Below are positions 1 through 8,704 of a stretch of 64,000 nt of DNA, in pieces. The stretch's first letter is position 1. Each line of letters starts with the position of its first letter. This stretch comes from Bradyrhizobium sp. Y36 (lineage in GTDB: Bacteria > Pseudomonadota > Alphaproteobacteria > Rhizobiales > Xanthobacteraceae). Under the pieces are notes generated by a model that saw nothing but the letters and a program-made list of their open reading frames with translations, was not told the DNA's origin and did no database searches. The translations under genes and the position numbers were made by a program. The stretch covers positions 62,001 through 126,000 of the forward strand of contig NZ_NWTI01000013.1 of assembly GCF_002531575.1 (NCBI RefSeq), written 5' to 3'.

Positions 1-1299
1 GCGATGCTGGTGCCGCTGAACTGGCGGCTCGCGGTCGCCGAGCAGCTCTTCATTCTCACCGACGCCGGTGCAAAGGTGCTGGTGCTCGAACGGGCGTTCG
101 AGAGCATTCTTTCCGAGCTTGCATCGGGGACATCCGTTGTCGGCCTCGACTTCTCGCCGCCTCGCGGCACGACGTTCGAAAGCCTGCTGGCGCGCAGCGA
201 CGGCACCAGCCGCAATCCGCACACCGATCTCTCCTGCCCGTTGCTGATCGTCTACACCTCGGGAACGACGGGGCGGCCGAAGGGCGCAGTGCTGCGCCAG
301 GAGGCGCTGTTCTGGAACGGCGTCATGAGCCAGCACATGCACAACATGACGTCGGACGATCACGTGCTGACCGTGCTGCCGTTCTTTCATGTCGGCGGCC
401 TCAACATCCAGACGACGCCGGCGCTGCAGCTCGGCGCGACGGTCACGATCCACGCCCGATTCACGCCGGACACGGCGCTCTCCGCGATCGAAGACGAACG
501 GCCGACGCTGACCGTGATGGTGCCGGCGATCATCCAGGCCGTCAGCGAGCATCCCGCCTGGGCAACCGCCGATCTCTCCTCGCTCAAGGCCGTCGCCACC
601 GGCTCGACCATCGTGCCGCCACATCTGATCGAGCGTTTCGTCGCACGGGACATTCCCGTGCTTCAGGTCTACGGCTCCACGGAAACTTGCCCCATCGCCG
701 TCTACACACGCCTTGGCGGCGATCTCTCGCGGGCGGGATCGACCGGACTTGCCGGCCTGTGCTGCGAAGCCAAGGTGGTCGATCATTCCGGCCACGAGGT
801 GCCGGCTGGCACGCCGGGCGAGATTGCCGTGCGCGGCCCCAACGTGTTCTTCGAATATTGGGGCAACGAGGCCGCAACGCGTGACGCGCTGCACGACGGC
901 TGGTACCGCACCGGCGATATCGGCCTGTGCGACGCCGACGGCTATTTCTGGGTGCGCGACCGCAAGAAGAACATGATCATCTCAGGCGGCGAGAACGTTT
1001 ACCCGGCCGAGATCGAGCGCGTTCTGCTCGAGCACCCCGATGTCAGCGAATGCGCCGTGATCGGACGGCCGGACCCGCGCTGGGACGAAGTGCCGATCGC
1101 CTACGTGATCCCGCGATCCGGTCGCCAACTCGAAGTGGACGACCTGAGAGCCCAGCTGCAGGTGCAGCTCGCGCGCTACAAGGTTCCGCGAGACATCGTT
1201 TTCGTCAAAGACCTGCCGCGCACGGCTCTGGGCAAGGTCCAGCATTTCCTGCTGAAGCAGCTTGATGCGCAGTCACGTGCGCAAGGAGAAGCATCTTGA
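1..1299 (+). CDS. Acyl-CoA synthetase (AMP-dependent ligase), 5' end outside window
   Basis: This ANL-superfamily ligase would activate a carboxylic acid to its acyl-CoA through an acyl-adenylate. The frame is open to base 1, and about 70 residues seem to lie before the window, since the family is usually near 500 aa and 432 codons are seen. The P-loop motif YTSGTTGRPKG lies near residue 85, YRTGDIG near 300, and the C-terminal catalytic lysine motif RTALGK near 405. The gene overlaps the next start by four bases (TTGA), so the two are probably co-translated. The substrate cannot be read from sequence; the neighbours suggest an aromatic or branched acid from the catabolic island. Confidence 0.9.
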   Translation, partial: AMLVPLNWRLAVAEQLFILTDAGAKVLVLERAFESILSELASGTSVVGLDFSPPRGTTFESLLARSDGTSRNPHTDLSCPLLIVYTSGTTGRPKGAVLRQEALFWNGVMSQHMHNMTSDDHVLTVLPFFHVGGLNIQTTPALQLGATVTIHARFTPDTALSAIEDERPTLTVMVPAIIQAVSEHPAWATADLSSLKAVATGSTIVPPHLIERFVARDIPVLQVYGSTETCPIAVYTRLGGDLSRAGSTGLAGLCCEAKVVDHSGHEVPAGTPGEIAVRGPNVFFEYWGNEAATRDALHDGWYRTGDIGLCDADGYFWVRDRKKNMIISGGENVYPAEIERVLLEHPDVSECAVIGRPDPRWDEVPIAYVIPRSGRQLEVDDLRAQLQVQLARYKVPRDIVFVKDLPRTALGKVQHFLLKQLDAQSRAQGEAS

Positions 1300-2384
1300 A
1301 AATTGCGGTTCTTGGCGGGGGAAACGGCTCTTTCGCGGCCGCGGGCGATTTTGCGCTGTCAGGGCATGAGGTGCGGCTTTGGCGCCGTGATGCCGACCAG
1401 GTCGCGGCGCATCGCGCCGCCGACTCGCGCATCCTGGTGAAGGACCACAACGGTCGCCACGACGTGAGGCTCGCCCTGGTTACGACCGATATGTCTGAGG
1501 CGGTCGATGGCGTGGAGCTGATCCTGTGTCCGGCTCCTGCCTTCGCGCAACCGGATATCGCCCGCCTGCTCGCCCCGCATCTGCAGGACGGTCAGGTCTT
1601 ATTTCTGCCGCCGGCGACATTCGGCTCGATGATCTTCGCCCAGGCCGCGCACGATGCGGGGAACCAGGCTAAGGCGAGCTTTGCCGAAACCGGTACGTTG
1701 CCGTGGCTCACCCGCAAGCACGGACCGTTCGAGGTCGCCATCACCATCCGCGCCAAACGGCTGCCGGTCGGCGTATTCCCGCTCGACCAGGCGCCGCACG
1801 CCCTCGAAGTGATCGGGCGCGCCTTTCCCGATGCGATCGAGCCGTGCGGAGACGCATTGTCCGGCGCATTGATGAATGCCGGCCCGATCATCCATCCGCC
1901 GCTGATCGTGATGAATGCGGGCCCGATCGAGCATTTCGAACGCTGGGACATTCACAAAGAAGGTACGCAAATCGCGATCCGCCGGGTCACCGACGCGCTC
2001 GACGCCGAGCGGATGGCGGTGCGCGAGGCGCTCGGCTACGGCGCGCCGCACTTCCCGCTCGCCCATCACTACGCCAGGGAAGGCGAGATCTGGATGTATG
2101 GCCGCGGCTCGCACGACCGCCTGACCGATTCCGGCGACTGGCGCGAGCGGATCGTGCTGACGGAGCATCGCTACATGCGCGAGGATCTGCGGCTGGGGCT
2201 GTCGCTGCTCGTCTCGGTCGCCGGCCTCGCGGGCGTATCCACGCCATTGGCCAAGGCCTTCCTGTCGATCGGTGGCGCGATCTGCGGCGAGGATTTTGCG
2301 CAAGGCGGCCGCACGCTCGAGACGCTCGGGCTCGACAAGCTCGGCAAGGCCGAACTGCAGACGCTGCTTCGCAATGGATTCTGA
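1296..2384 (+). CDS. NAD(P)-dependent octopine/nopaline dehydrogenase family protein
   Basis: The N-terminus has a Rossmann nucleotide-binding motif (AVLGGGNGSFAAAG, residues 4-17). The rest matches the opine dehydrogenase family layout, including the conserved NAGPI segment repeated around residues 190 and 207 and a His-containing helical C-terminal domain. Family enzymes reductively join or oxidatively split an amino acid and a keto acid. The start is TTG, chosen because AGGAG lies 7 bases upstream and the codon overlaps the previous stop. It sits between an acyl-CoA ligase and a hydroxyacyl-CoA dehydrogenase, so a catabolic role is more likely than opine synthesis. The family assignment is good; the substrate is unknown. 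Confidence 0.8.
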   Translation: MKIAVLGGGNGSFAAAGDFALSGHEVRLWRRDADQVAAHRAADSRILVKDHNGRHDVRLALVTTDMSEAVDGVELILCPAPAFAQPDIARLLAPHLQDGQVLFLPPATFGSMIFAQAAHDAGNQAKASFAETGTLPWLTRKHGPFEVAITIRAKRLPVGVFPLDQAPHALEVIGRAFPDAIEPCGDALSGALMNAGPIIHPPLIVMNAGPIEHFERWDIHKEGTQIAIRRVTDALDAERMAVREALGYGAPHFPLAHHYAREGEIWMYGRGSHDRLTDSGDWRERIVLTEHRYMREDLRLGLSLLVSVAGLAGVSTPLAKAFLSIGGAICGEDFAQGGRTLETLGLDKLGKAELQTLLRNGF

Positions 2385-2387
2385 CCG

Positions 2388-3380
2388 ATGACCAGTCGCA
2401 CCAACATTGCCTGTCTCGGCGCCGGCCGCATGGGTCGCGGCATCGCCGTGGCGTTCGCCTACGCCGGGCACAAGGTCACAATGGTCGACATCAAGGCTCG
2501 CTCCACGGAGGAGTTCGCCAAGCTGGAGGCGGACGCACTCAGTGAAGTCAGAAAGACCTTCGCCAGCCTGTCGACGCTGGGGCTATTGACCGAGGCGGAT
2601 GTTGATCCGCTGATCGCGCGGGTCTCGGTGGTGCCGGCGAGCCAGAGCGGCGCGGCGTTGGCCGGAACCGGAATAGTCTTCGAGGGCGTCCCCGAGGTCG
2701 TCGAGCTCAAGCGCGAGGTGCTGGGGGCGGCTTCAAGGCAAGTCGGCCCCGACACGATCATCGCGTCGACTACATCGACCATCCTCGTCGACGATCTCTC
2801 GGGTGCGATCGTGAACCCGCGCCGCTTTCTCAACGTGCACTGGCTCAACCCCGCCTACCTCATTCCGCTTGTCGAGGTTTCACCCGGCAAAGCCACCGAT
2901 CCCGCCATCATCGACGAGGTCAAGGCTCTGCTCGAAGGCATCGGCAAGGTGCCGGTTGTCTGCGCAGCGACGCCCGGCTTCATCGTGCCGCGCATCCAGG
3001 CACTGGCGATGAACGAGGCCGCACGCATGGTCGAGGAAGGCGTCGCCAGCGCCGAGGAGATCGACAAGGCGATCCGCTACGGGTTCGGCTTCCGTTACGC
3101 CGTGCTCGGGCTGCTCGAGTTCATCGACTGGGGCGGCGGCGATATCCTGTACTACGCGAGCCGTTACCTCGAGGGCGCACTCGGCAGCGACCGCTATCGG
3201 GCGCCGGAGGTCATTTCCCGCAACATGCATGAGGGGCGGATCGGCCTGCGCACGGGTGCCGGCTTCCTCGACTACTCCGGGATGGATGTCGATGCGTATC
3301 GCGTGAAACGGCTCCAAGCCATGGTCGACCTGCTCCGGCACTTCGACCTCGCTCGGCCGCCCGTGGTCGACCGCGGCTAA
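2388..3380 (+). CDS. 3-hydroxyacyl-CoA dehydrogenase, NAD-binding
   Basis: This enzyme should oxidise a 3-hydroxyacyl-CoA to the 3-oxoacyl-CoA with NAD. The N-terminal Rossmann motif is GAGRMGRGIA, followed by the segments STTSTI and HWLNPA, which belong to the HAD NAD-binding domain. The C-terminal helical domain (from about residue 190, TPGFIVPRI) matches 3HCDH. At 330 aa it is a free-standing dehydrogenase of the FadB2/lambda-crystallin type, not a FadB fusion. It starts 3 bases after the preceding gene and ends in a 4-base convergent overlap with the gene on the other strand. It is probably the third gene of a ligase-dehydrogenase-dehydrogenase operon. Confidence 0.88.
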   Translation: MTSRTNIACLGAGRMGRGIAVAFAYAGHKVTMVDIKARSTEEFAKLEADALSEVRKTFASLSTLGLLTEADVDPLIARVSVVPASQSGAALAGTGIVFEGVPEVVELKREVLGAASRQVGPDTIIASTTSTILVDDLSGAIVNPRRFLNVHWLNPAYLIPLVEVSPGKATDPAIIDEVKALLEGIGKVPVVCAATPGFIVPRIQALAMNEAARMVEEGVASAEEIDKAIRYGFGFRYAVLGLLEFIDWGGGDILYYASRYLEGALGSDRYRAPEVISRNMHEGRIGLRTGAGFLDYSGMDVDAYRVKRLQAMVDLLRHFDLARPPVVDRG

Positions 3381-4423
3381 CCGAAGACGTCCTGAAGCAC
3401 GCCTTCCCGCACCACCGCCACGCCATCGAGCTCGATGGTCGTTCCCATCATCGGCAGATCGAAATGGCCTGCCGTATAGCGGCCGGCGAATTCGTTGGCA
3501 CCGGTCGAGAACAGGAAATTGCCGGAGACGGCGCGAATTTCCGTACCGTTGGTGTCACGCTGGTCGTACATCGACAGCGCTTCGTAGCGTGCGCCCGGAT
3601 TCATACCGAAGCCGACATGCGAGACCGCATAGGCCTCGCGGTCGCCCCAGGCGGCGAGATAGGCGCGCATCATCGCGGCATCCGTGCCCTCGCCGGCCAG
3701 ATCGACGACATAGTCGTCCTTTAGCGTCATTGTCACCGGTGAGGCCAGATAGCGCTTGAACGTCAGATTGATGTCGCCGGGCGCCATCACGAGCGTGCCG
3801 TTGATGGTCCCGCTCTTGGGAAAGCTGACGACGATGCCGCCGGGCCAATGCGCGAGCGTGCCGGGCTTGTCGGTCCAGCCCCACACACCGACCGTGGACG
3901 CGCCGACCATGTCGACATCCAGCGCCGTTCCGGCCTTCGAGGTCACCCGCATCCGCTTGGTCCCCCGCAGCATCTTCGCTGCCGCACGAACCCGCTTCTC
4001 GAGCGCCGAATCCGGCACCATCCGCTCCAGCGCCTCGGGGTGCTCATTCGAAATCACCAGGATCCGCGCGCCGGCCTTGAGGATCTCCGGCGTCTCCACC
4101 GCGTGCATCAGGCCCTCGATGGTGCAATCCACCACAAAGCCGGCCTGCTGCAGGGCAGTGATGACCGGGCCCAGCTTCTGGATCGCCTCGCTCGCTCCCG
4201 TCGAACGAACCGGAACGATATTCCGGTTACGCGGCGTCGGCATCACCACGTGAAACGGCCGTGCGCCCATACGCAGCAGGGCAAGCTCGGCCAGATGCAC
4301 ATTCAACGCGCGCGACTGCGTCTCCGAGAGAATTGCGGCGGTATCGCCTGCCTTGACGGCGCATCGCTCAAAGATCTCGCAAAATGCGTCGATCCATTTT
4401 GCCTCGATGCGATCTGCCAGCAT
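3377..4423 (-). CDS. NicX-like (2,5-dihydroxypyridine 5,6-dioxygenase) / M29 aminopeptidase-fold protein
   Basis: The 348-aa protein has the length and layout of NicX, the Fe(II) extradiol dioxygenase that opens 2,5-dihydroxypyridine and shares its fold with M29 leucyl aminopeptidases. NicX of Pseudomonas putida binds iron with His265, His318 and Asp320. Here a His in SHVGFGMNPGA falls at about residue 269, and HFD near the C-terminus gives His320 and Asp322, so all three ligands and their spacing are kept. It is the last gene of an operon that begins with an ABC binding protein and is next to a flavin monooxygenase pair. The later nicotinate genes nicD, nicE and nicF are not seen, so the true substrate may be another hydroxylated N-heterocycle, or the protein may be a peptidase. 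Confidence 0.7.
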   Translation of the reverse strand: MLADRIEAKWIDAFCEIFERCAVKAGDTAAILSETQSRALNVHLAELALLRMGARPFHVVMPTPRNRNIVPVRSTGASEAIQKLGPVITALQQAGFVVDCTIEGLMHAVETPEILKAGARILVISNEHPEALERMVPDSALEKRVRAAAKMLRGTKRMRVTSKAGTALDVDMVGASTVGVWGWTDKPGTLAHWPGGIVVSFPKSGTINGTLVMAPGDINLTFKRYLASPVTMTLKDDYVVDLAGEGTDAAMMRAYLAAWGDREAYAVSHVGFGMNPGARYEALSMYDQRDTNGTEIRAVSGNFLFSTGANEFAGRYTAGHFDLPMMGTTIELDGVAVVREGVLQDVFG

Positions 4424-4458
4424 GGGTCACTCCCGGTCTTGTTTCTTCTTCGTTCAGA

Positions 4459-5226
4459 TCACGCTTCTAGAAAACCCCGCAGCAGGTAAGCCCGCAGCGC
4501 GCCCAGCAGGGCGTTCAGGATCAACCCCAACAGCGAGATCGTGATTAGCGGCACAAACATGTCGACGGCCTGAAAAGTTCGCGCCGCAGTCACGAGCGCG
4601 TGCCCCAATCCGTCCGTCGACGTGATCATCTCGGCTAGAAACACCACGATGCAGGAAATGACAAGGCCGATCCGGCACCCGGTCAAGATCGACGGCATCG
4701 CCGCCGGCAGTACCACCTTGAACAGAATTTCGGCGCGCGACGTTCCCGCCGCCATGGCCGACCAGATCAGTTTCTGCTCGACGGTCGAGGCACCGTAATA
4801 GGTCGAGAGCAGGATGGGGAAGAGCGCGTCTGCAGTCACCAGGGTTATCTTCGATCCATGGCCAAATCCAAGAAGCAGCAGAAGCGCCGGATAGAGCGCG
4901 ACCTTTGGCAGTGGGGCCAAGACGCGGACGATCGGTCGAACCACCGAATTGATCGCTGGACTGGCGGCGGCGGCGATGCCGATACTGACGCCGAGCACAA
5001 CCGCAATCGCGAACCCGGCAAACAGCCGGATGAGGGTTGCCGCGATCTCCTGCTGAAACGTCCACGTCGCGAGCTGCTGAAGCAGCCTGCTGAAGACGAT
5101 GCCCGGCGGGGGCAGCAGGACCGCAGGCGCAAAGCCGAAGGACACCAGCCCCTGCCACAGGGCGATGACCAGTGCGATCGGGGCGATCCCGAGAAGCATG
5201 TTCGGAGAGAGAAGGCGCACCATCAC
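4459..5226 (-). CDS. ABC transporter permease (SsuC/TauC family)
   Basis: This inner-membrane permease has about six hydrophobic segments and the cytoplasmic loop typical of the taurine/nitrate/sulfonate importer class (around residues 140-180, including AAGTSRAEILFKVVLPAAMP, which contains the EAA motif that contacts the ATPase). Its start overlaps the stop of the upstream permease by four bases, showing translational coupling. With the second permease, ATPase and binding protein of the same operon it makes one complete importer with a heteromeric membrane part. It probably imports a small organic acid, sulfonate or heterocyclic compound used by the neighbouring enzymes. Confidence 0.88.
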   Translation of the reverse strand: MMVRLLSPNMLLGIAPIALVIALWQGLVSFGFAPAVLLPPPGIVFSRLLQQLATWTFQQEIAATLIRLFAGFAIAVVLGVSIGIAAAASPAINSVVRPIVRVLAPLPKVALYPALLLLLGFGHGSKITLVTADALFPILLSTYYGASTVEQKLIWSAMAAGTSRAEILFKVVLPAAMPSILTGCRIGLVISCIVVFLAEMITSTDGLGHALVTAARTFQAVDMFVPLITISLLGLILNALLGALRAYLLRGFLEA

Positions 5227-6008
5227 GAGAAGCTCAGCGGCAGGTCGAACTGAGGCTCTGACCAGCGCACCAGCCTGGCCCGAACCCTCTCAAAGATCGC
5301 GTCGAAGCAAATGCCCATGGCGCCCACGATGATGATCATCGCGAAGACGGTGTCGTACTGGCCCATGTCGAGCGCGTTGAACAGGATGTTGCCGGCACCG
5401 GACTGGCGGGCGATCATCTCGCTCGTGATCATCGTGATCAGCGCCAGCACCAGGCCCGTGCGGCATCCGGTCAAGATTTCCGGCAGCGCCGCCGGCAGCA
5501 CGATCCGCACCAGCCGCTGGGCCGGCGACAGCCCCATCGCGGCGCCCGACCACAGCATCTTCTCCTCGACGGCCTTGGCACCTTCGAAGCTATGGTAAAT
5601 CACGGGAAGGCTGACGCCGAGGAAGATCACCAAGGTTTTGGTGACGTCGCCGACGCCCAGCCACAGCATGATGATCGGCATCAAGGCGGCCTTCGGCACC
5701 GGATAGATCACCATCAGGAGCGGATTGAAAAAGGCCGCAACGCTTCGGCTGCGTCCCATCAACAGGCCCAGCGGGATCGAAATCAGCACCGCCACGCCAA
5801 ACCCGAGCGCCATGCGGCGAAGCGAGGCCAGGATGTTGATCAGGGATTCCTTGTCGCCGAGAATATCGGGAATCGCGCGGATCGCCTCGATTGCCGTGGG
5901 GAAACTGTCATTCTTCAGCACAAGCGAGGCTGCCTGCCACACCGCCAGCAACCCGATGCAGGCTAGCACCGGAGCAGATCGTCTGAGCAAGGTGGCCGGT
6001 GACATCAT
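5223..6008 (-). CDS. ABC transporter permease (SsuC/TauC family)
   Basis: A second permease of the same importer, 261 aa, with several hydrophobic spans and a coupling loop near residue 160 (GAAMGLSPAQRLVRIVLPAALP). It overlaps the ATPase gene upstream and the partner permease downstream by four bases each, so the three products should be made in equal amounts. It is clearly related to its neighbour but diverged, which fits a heterodimeric channel. No feature tells what is carried. Confidence 0.88.
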   Translation of the reverse strand: MMSPATLLRRSAPVLACIGLLAVWQAASLVLKNDSFPTAIEAIRAIPDILGDKESLINILASLRRMALGFGVAVLISIPLGLLMGRSRSVAAFFNPLLMVIYPVPKAALMPIIMLWLGVGDVTKTLVIFLGVSLPVIYHSFEGAKAVEEKMLWSGAAMGLSPAQRLVRIVLPAALPEILTGCRTGLVLALITMITSEMIARQSGAGNILFNALDMGQYDTVFAMIIIVGAMGICFDAIFERVRARLVRWSEPQFDLPLSFS

Positions 6009-6967
6009 AGGGCAGGCCCGGCTTCGTCGCTTTCATCGAACATGCGCTCGATATCGACGACGTACTTCTGATAGCGCGGGTCGAGCAACAGCTCGTTGCG
6101 GCGGCGCGGCCGCGGCAGATCGATGTCGATGACTTCTCTGATGCGACCGGGAGATTTCGACATCATCACGACTTTGTCCGACAGGAAGACGGCCTCGTCG
6201 ACCGAGTGGGTGACGAACAGCACCGTCTTGCGGTCTCGTTCCCAGATGTTCAACAGATCGTTCTGCAAGCGGGTCCGCGTATGGGCGTCGAGCGCCCCGA
6301 ACGGCTCATCCATCAATAGGACTTCGGGATGGTAGGCCAGCGTGCGCGCCAGCGCGACGCGTTGCTTCATGCCGCCCGACAACTCCTTGGGATAGAAATG
6401 TTCGTACCCCTTGAGGCCGACCATCTCGATCAACGCCCGGCTCTGCGCCTCTGCCTCGCTGGCGCGCACGCCCTGCTGACGCGGGCCGTACATCACATTG
6501 CCGAGCACGGTCTTCCACGGAAATAGCGCGAACTCCTGGAACACCGGTCCGCGATCCGGACCGGGCCGCGTGATCGCCTGCCCTTTCATCCTCGCCGCAC
6601 CGCTGGTCGGGTTGACGAAGCCGCCGACGATGTAGAGTAGTGTCGACTTGCCGCAGCCCGACGGACCGAGGATCGAGACAAAGGCTCCCTCCTCGATCGT
6701 CAGCGAAATTTCCGAAAGCGCCAAATGATCCTTGCGCGCCGAGGTCTGAAAGACCTGCGAGACATGGTCGATCTCGATGATTGCAGAAGCCGGCTCTTGT
6801 GATGTCACCGGTCTCACCCATTCGCTCGATCTCGCAGGCACTGCAGTCATTCCGTCGCTCGCATTACCGTGAGACACGGGCTTAGCAAGAACTCTGCCAG
6901 ACAGACGATCGTTTGCGCACCCGTGCGATGCGTCATTCGAACCACGGCCACTCTGCCGGGCCTTCAT
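6005..6967 (-). CDS. ABC transporter ATP-binding protein (SsuB/TauB family)
   Basis: The nucleotide-binding subunit has Walker A GPSGCGKST, a Q-loop (VFQEFALFPW), the signature LSGGMKQR and Walker B LLMDEPFGALD. Two starts are possible. The longest form (from 6967) has GGAG nine bases upstream but begins inside the dehydratase gene and adds about 40 residues without family similarity. The alternative ATG at 6850 gives about 281 aa, nearer the usual 250-280. The gene lies between an IlvD-type dehydratase and two permeases in one operon. Confidence 0.88.
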   Translation of the reverse strand: MKARQSGRGSNDASHGCANDRLSGRVLAKPVSHGNASDGMTAVPARSSEWVRPVTSQEPASAIIEIDHVSQVFQTSARKDHLALSEISLTIEEGAFVSILGPSGCGKSTLLYIVGGFVNPTSGAARMKGQAITRPGPDRGPVFQEFALFPWKTVLGNVMYGPRQQGVRASEAEAQSRALIEMVGLKGYEHFYPKELSGGMKQRVALARTLAYHPEVLLMDEPFGALDAHTRTRLQNDLLNIWERDRKTVLFVTHSVDEAVFLSDKVVMMSKSPGRIREVIDIDLPRPRRRNELLLDPRYQKYVVDIERMFDESDEAGPAL

Positions 6968-8627
6968 GTGTCACGGCTCCGCCCGGCGCCTGCCCAACCA
7001 ATCGCGCATATTTTGCAAGAGCACCTGCGCGGTGACGCGGCGCACGCTGCTTCCAATCCCGCCGCCTTGCGGCGAGTTCCTGCTCATCGAGCAGGATGTC
7101 CATCCGCCGGTTCGCGGCATCGATCCGGATCCGGTCACCGTCCCGAACGAGCGCCAGCGGACCGCCGACGAAAGCTTCGGGAGCCACGTAGCCGATGCAC
7201 ATGCCGCGGGTCGCGCCGGAGAACCGGCCATCGGTGATCAGCGCCACTTTTTCGCCCATGCCCTGCCCGTAGATCAGCGCCGTGACGCCGAGCATCTCAC
7301 GCATGCCGGGGCCACCGACCGGGCCCTCATTGCGGATGACGAGAACCTCGCCCGCCTTGTAGCTCCGGTCGCGAACGGCTTTGACGCAAGTCTCCTCATC
7401 CTCGAACACCCGCGCCACGCCTTCGAAGAACTGGCTCTTCAGGCCGGCGACCTTGATCACCGCGCCATCGGGGCAGAGATTTCCCTTCAGCACCGCCACA
7501 CCACCATCAGGCATGATCGGTGCACGAGACGCGTAAACCACCTCGCCGTCCGGCGCGTTCGCCGCGCCGTATTCTTCAGCAAGCGTGCGGCCAGTGATGG
7601 TGATGCAGCTGCCATCGAGATGGCCGCTCTGGATCAGTTCACGGATTACCACGGCGGCGCCGCCGATGTCGTAGACATCTTTTGCGGTGTATTTGCCACC
7701 CGGCCGCAGGTTTCCAATCAACGGCGTTCTTGCAAAGACCTCGCCCACGTCATCGATCGTGAACGCAACGCCGGCCTCGTTCGCGATCGCCGGCAGATGC
7801 AGCGCTGCGTTTGTCGAGCCGCCCGTGGCAGCGACGATGGCCGCGCCGTTCTCGAGAGACCTCCGTGTCACGATGTCGCGTGGCAACGGCCCGCCGCGTT
7901 CCACCATTTCCATGATCAGGCGCCCAGCCCGCCGCGAGATTTGCGCACGCTCCGCATAGACACCTGGCACCATCGAGGCGTTGGGAATGGTCAATCCCAT
8001 TGCCTCCGAGACCATGCCCATGGTGTTAGCAGTGAACTGGCCGGCGCAAGCGCCGATCGTCGGCAGGCAGGCCCGCTCGATCCGCTCGAGCGTAGCGCCG
8101 TCGATCTCGCCAGTCATGAAGCTGCCGACGGCCTCATAGGAGTCGAGCACCGTCAGCGTACGACCGTCCACGCGCCCCGGCAGCGAGCTGCCGCCGTAGA
8201 TGAAGATGGACGGCACGTTGCAACGGACCATACCCATCATGACGCCGGGAAGCGTCTTGTCGCATCCGCCGTATCCGATCAGCGCGTCGTAGGCCAGACC
8301 ATGAACGACAGCCTCGATCGAATCGGCGATCAGCTCGCGCGAAAACAGCGAGAACTTCATGCCCTCGTGGTTCATGCTGATGCCGTCGGACACCGAAACG
8401 GTCGAAAATTCACGCGGCGTGCCGCCCGCCTCCTCGATGCCGGTCTTGGCCGCAGCCACCTGGAAGTCGTGGGTCATGTTGCAGGGCGTCTGCTCGCCCT
8501 TCATGCTGACGACGCCCACCATCGGTTTTGCAATCGCAGCGTCGTCGAGCCCCATGGCACGCATGAATGCCCGGTGCGGGGCTCGGTCGAGGCCGTCCGT
8601 CGTCACTCGTGATCGCAACTTCTTCAT
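6933..8627 (-). CDS. IlvD/Edd family dehydratase
   Basis: This 564-aa protein belongs to the family of dihydroxy-acid dehydratase and sugar-acid dehydratases, which use an Fe-S cluster to remove water from a 2,3-dihydroxy acid. Cluster cysteines lie in GGCDKTLPG and GACAGQFTANTMG, and MNHEGMKFSLFSRELIADS and GMREMLGV are family blocks. Its place between an ABC binding protein and the matching ATPase, and not with ilv genes, suggests it serves the imported compound or its breakdown product. The 3' end overlaps the long form of the ATPase gene by 35 bases. Confidence 0.85.
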   Translation of the reverse strand: MKKLRSRVTTDGLDRAPHRAFMRAMGLDDAAIAKPMVGVVSMKGEQTPCNMTHDFQVAAAKTGIEEAGGTPREFSTVSVSDGISMNHEGMKFSLFSRELIADSIEAVVHGLAYDALIGYGGCDKTLPGVMMGMVRCNVPSIFIYGGSSLPGRVDGRTLTVLDSYEAVGSFMTGEIDGATLERIERACLPTIGACAGQFTANTMGMVSEAMGLTIPNASMVPGVYAERAQISRRAGRLIMEMVERGGPLPRDIVTRRSLENGAAIVAATGGSTNAALHLPAIANEAGVAFTIDDVGEVFARTPLIGNLRPGGKYTAKDVYDIGGAAVVIRELIQSGHLDGSCITITGRTLAEEYGAANAPDGEVVYASRAPIMPDGGVAVLKGNLCPDGAVIKVAGLKSQFFEGVARVFEDEETCVKAVRDRSYKAGEVLVIRNEGPVGGPGMREMLGVTALIYGQGMGEKVALITDGRFSGATRGMCIGYVAPEAFVGGPLALVRDGDRIRIDAANRRMDILLDEQELAARRRDWKQRAPRHRAGALAKYARLVGQAPGGAVTHEGPAEWPWFE

Positions 8628-8704
8628 GCGTGCATCTTCTTCATGCGGCGGCCTGGAGAGCCGGAATGCCGCGAGATCCTCGGCCGGTACGTTCGCGCGG
8701 TCGC

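Noticed and set aside
6966..8612. A 548-codon plus-strand frame opposite the IlvD-type gene
   Set aside because: Family motifs for the dehydratase are on the minus strand; the plus frame is a shadow rich in His and Arg.
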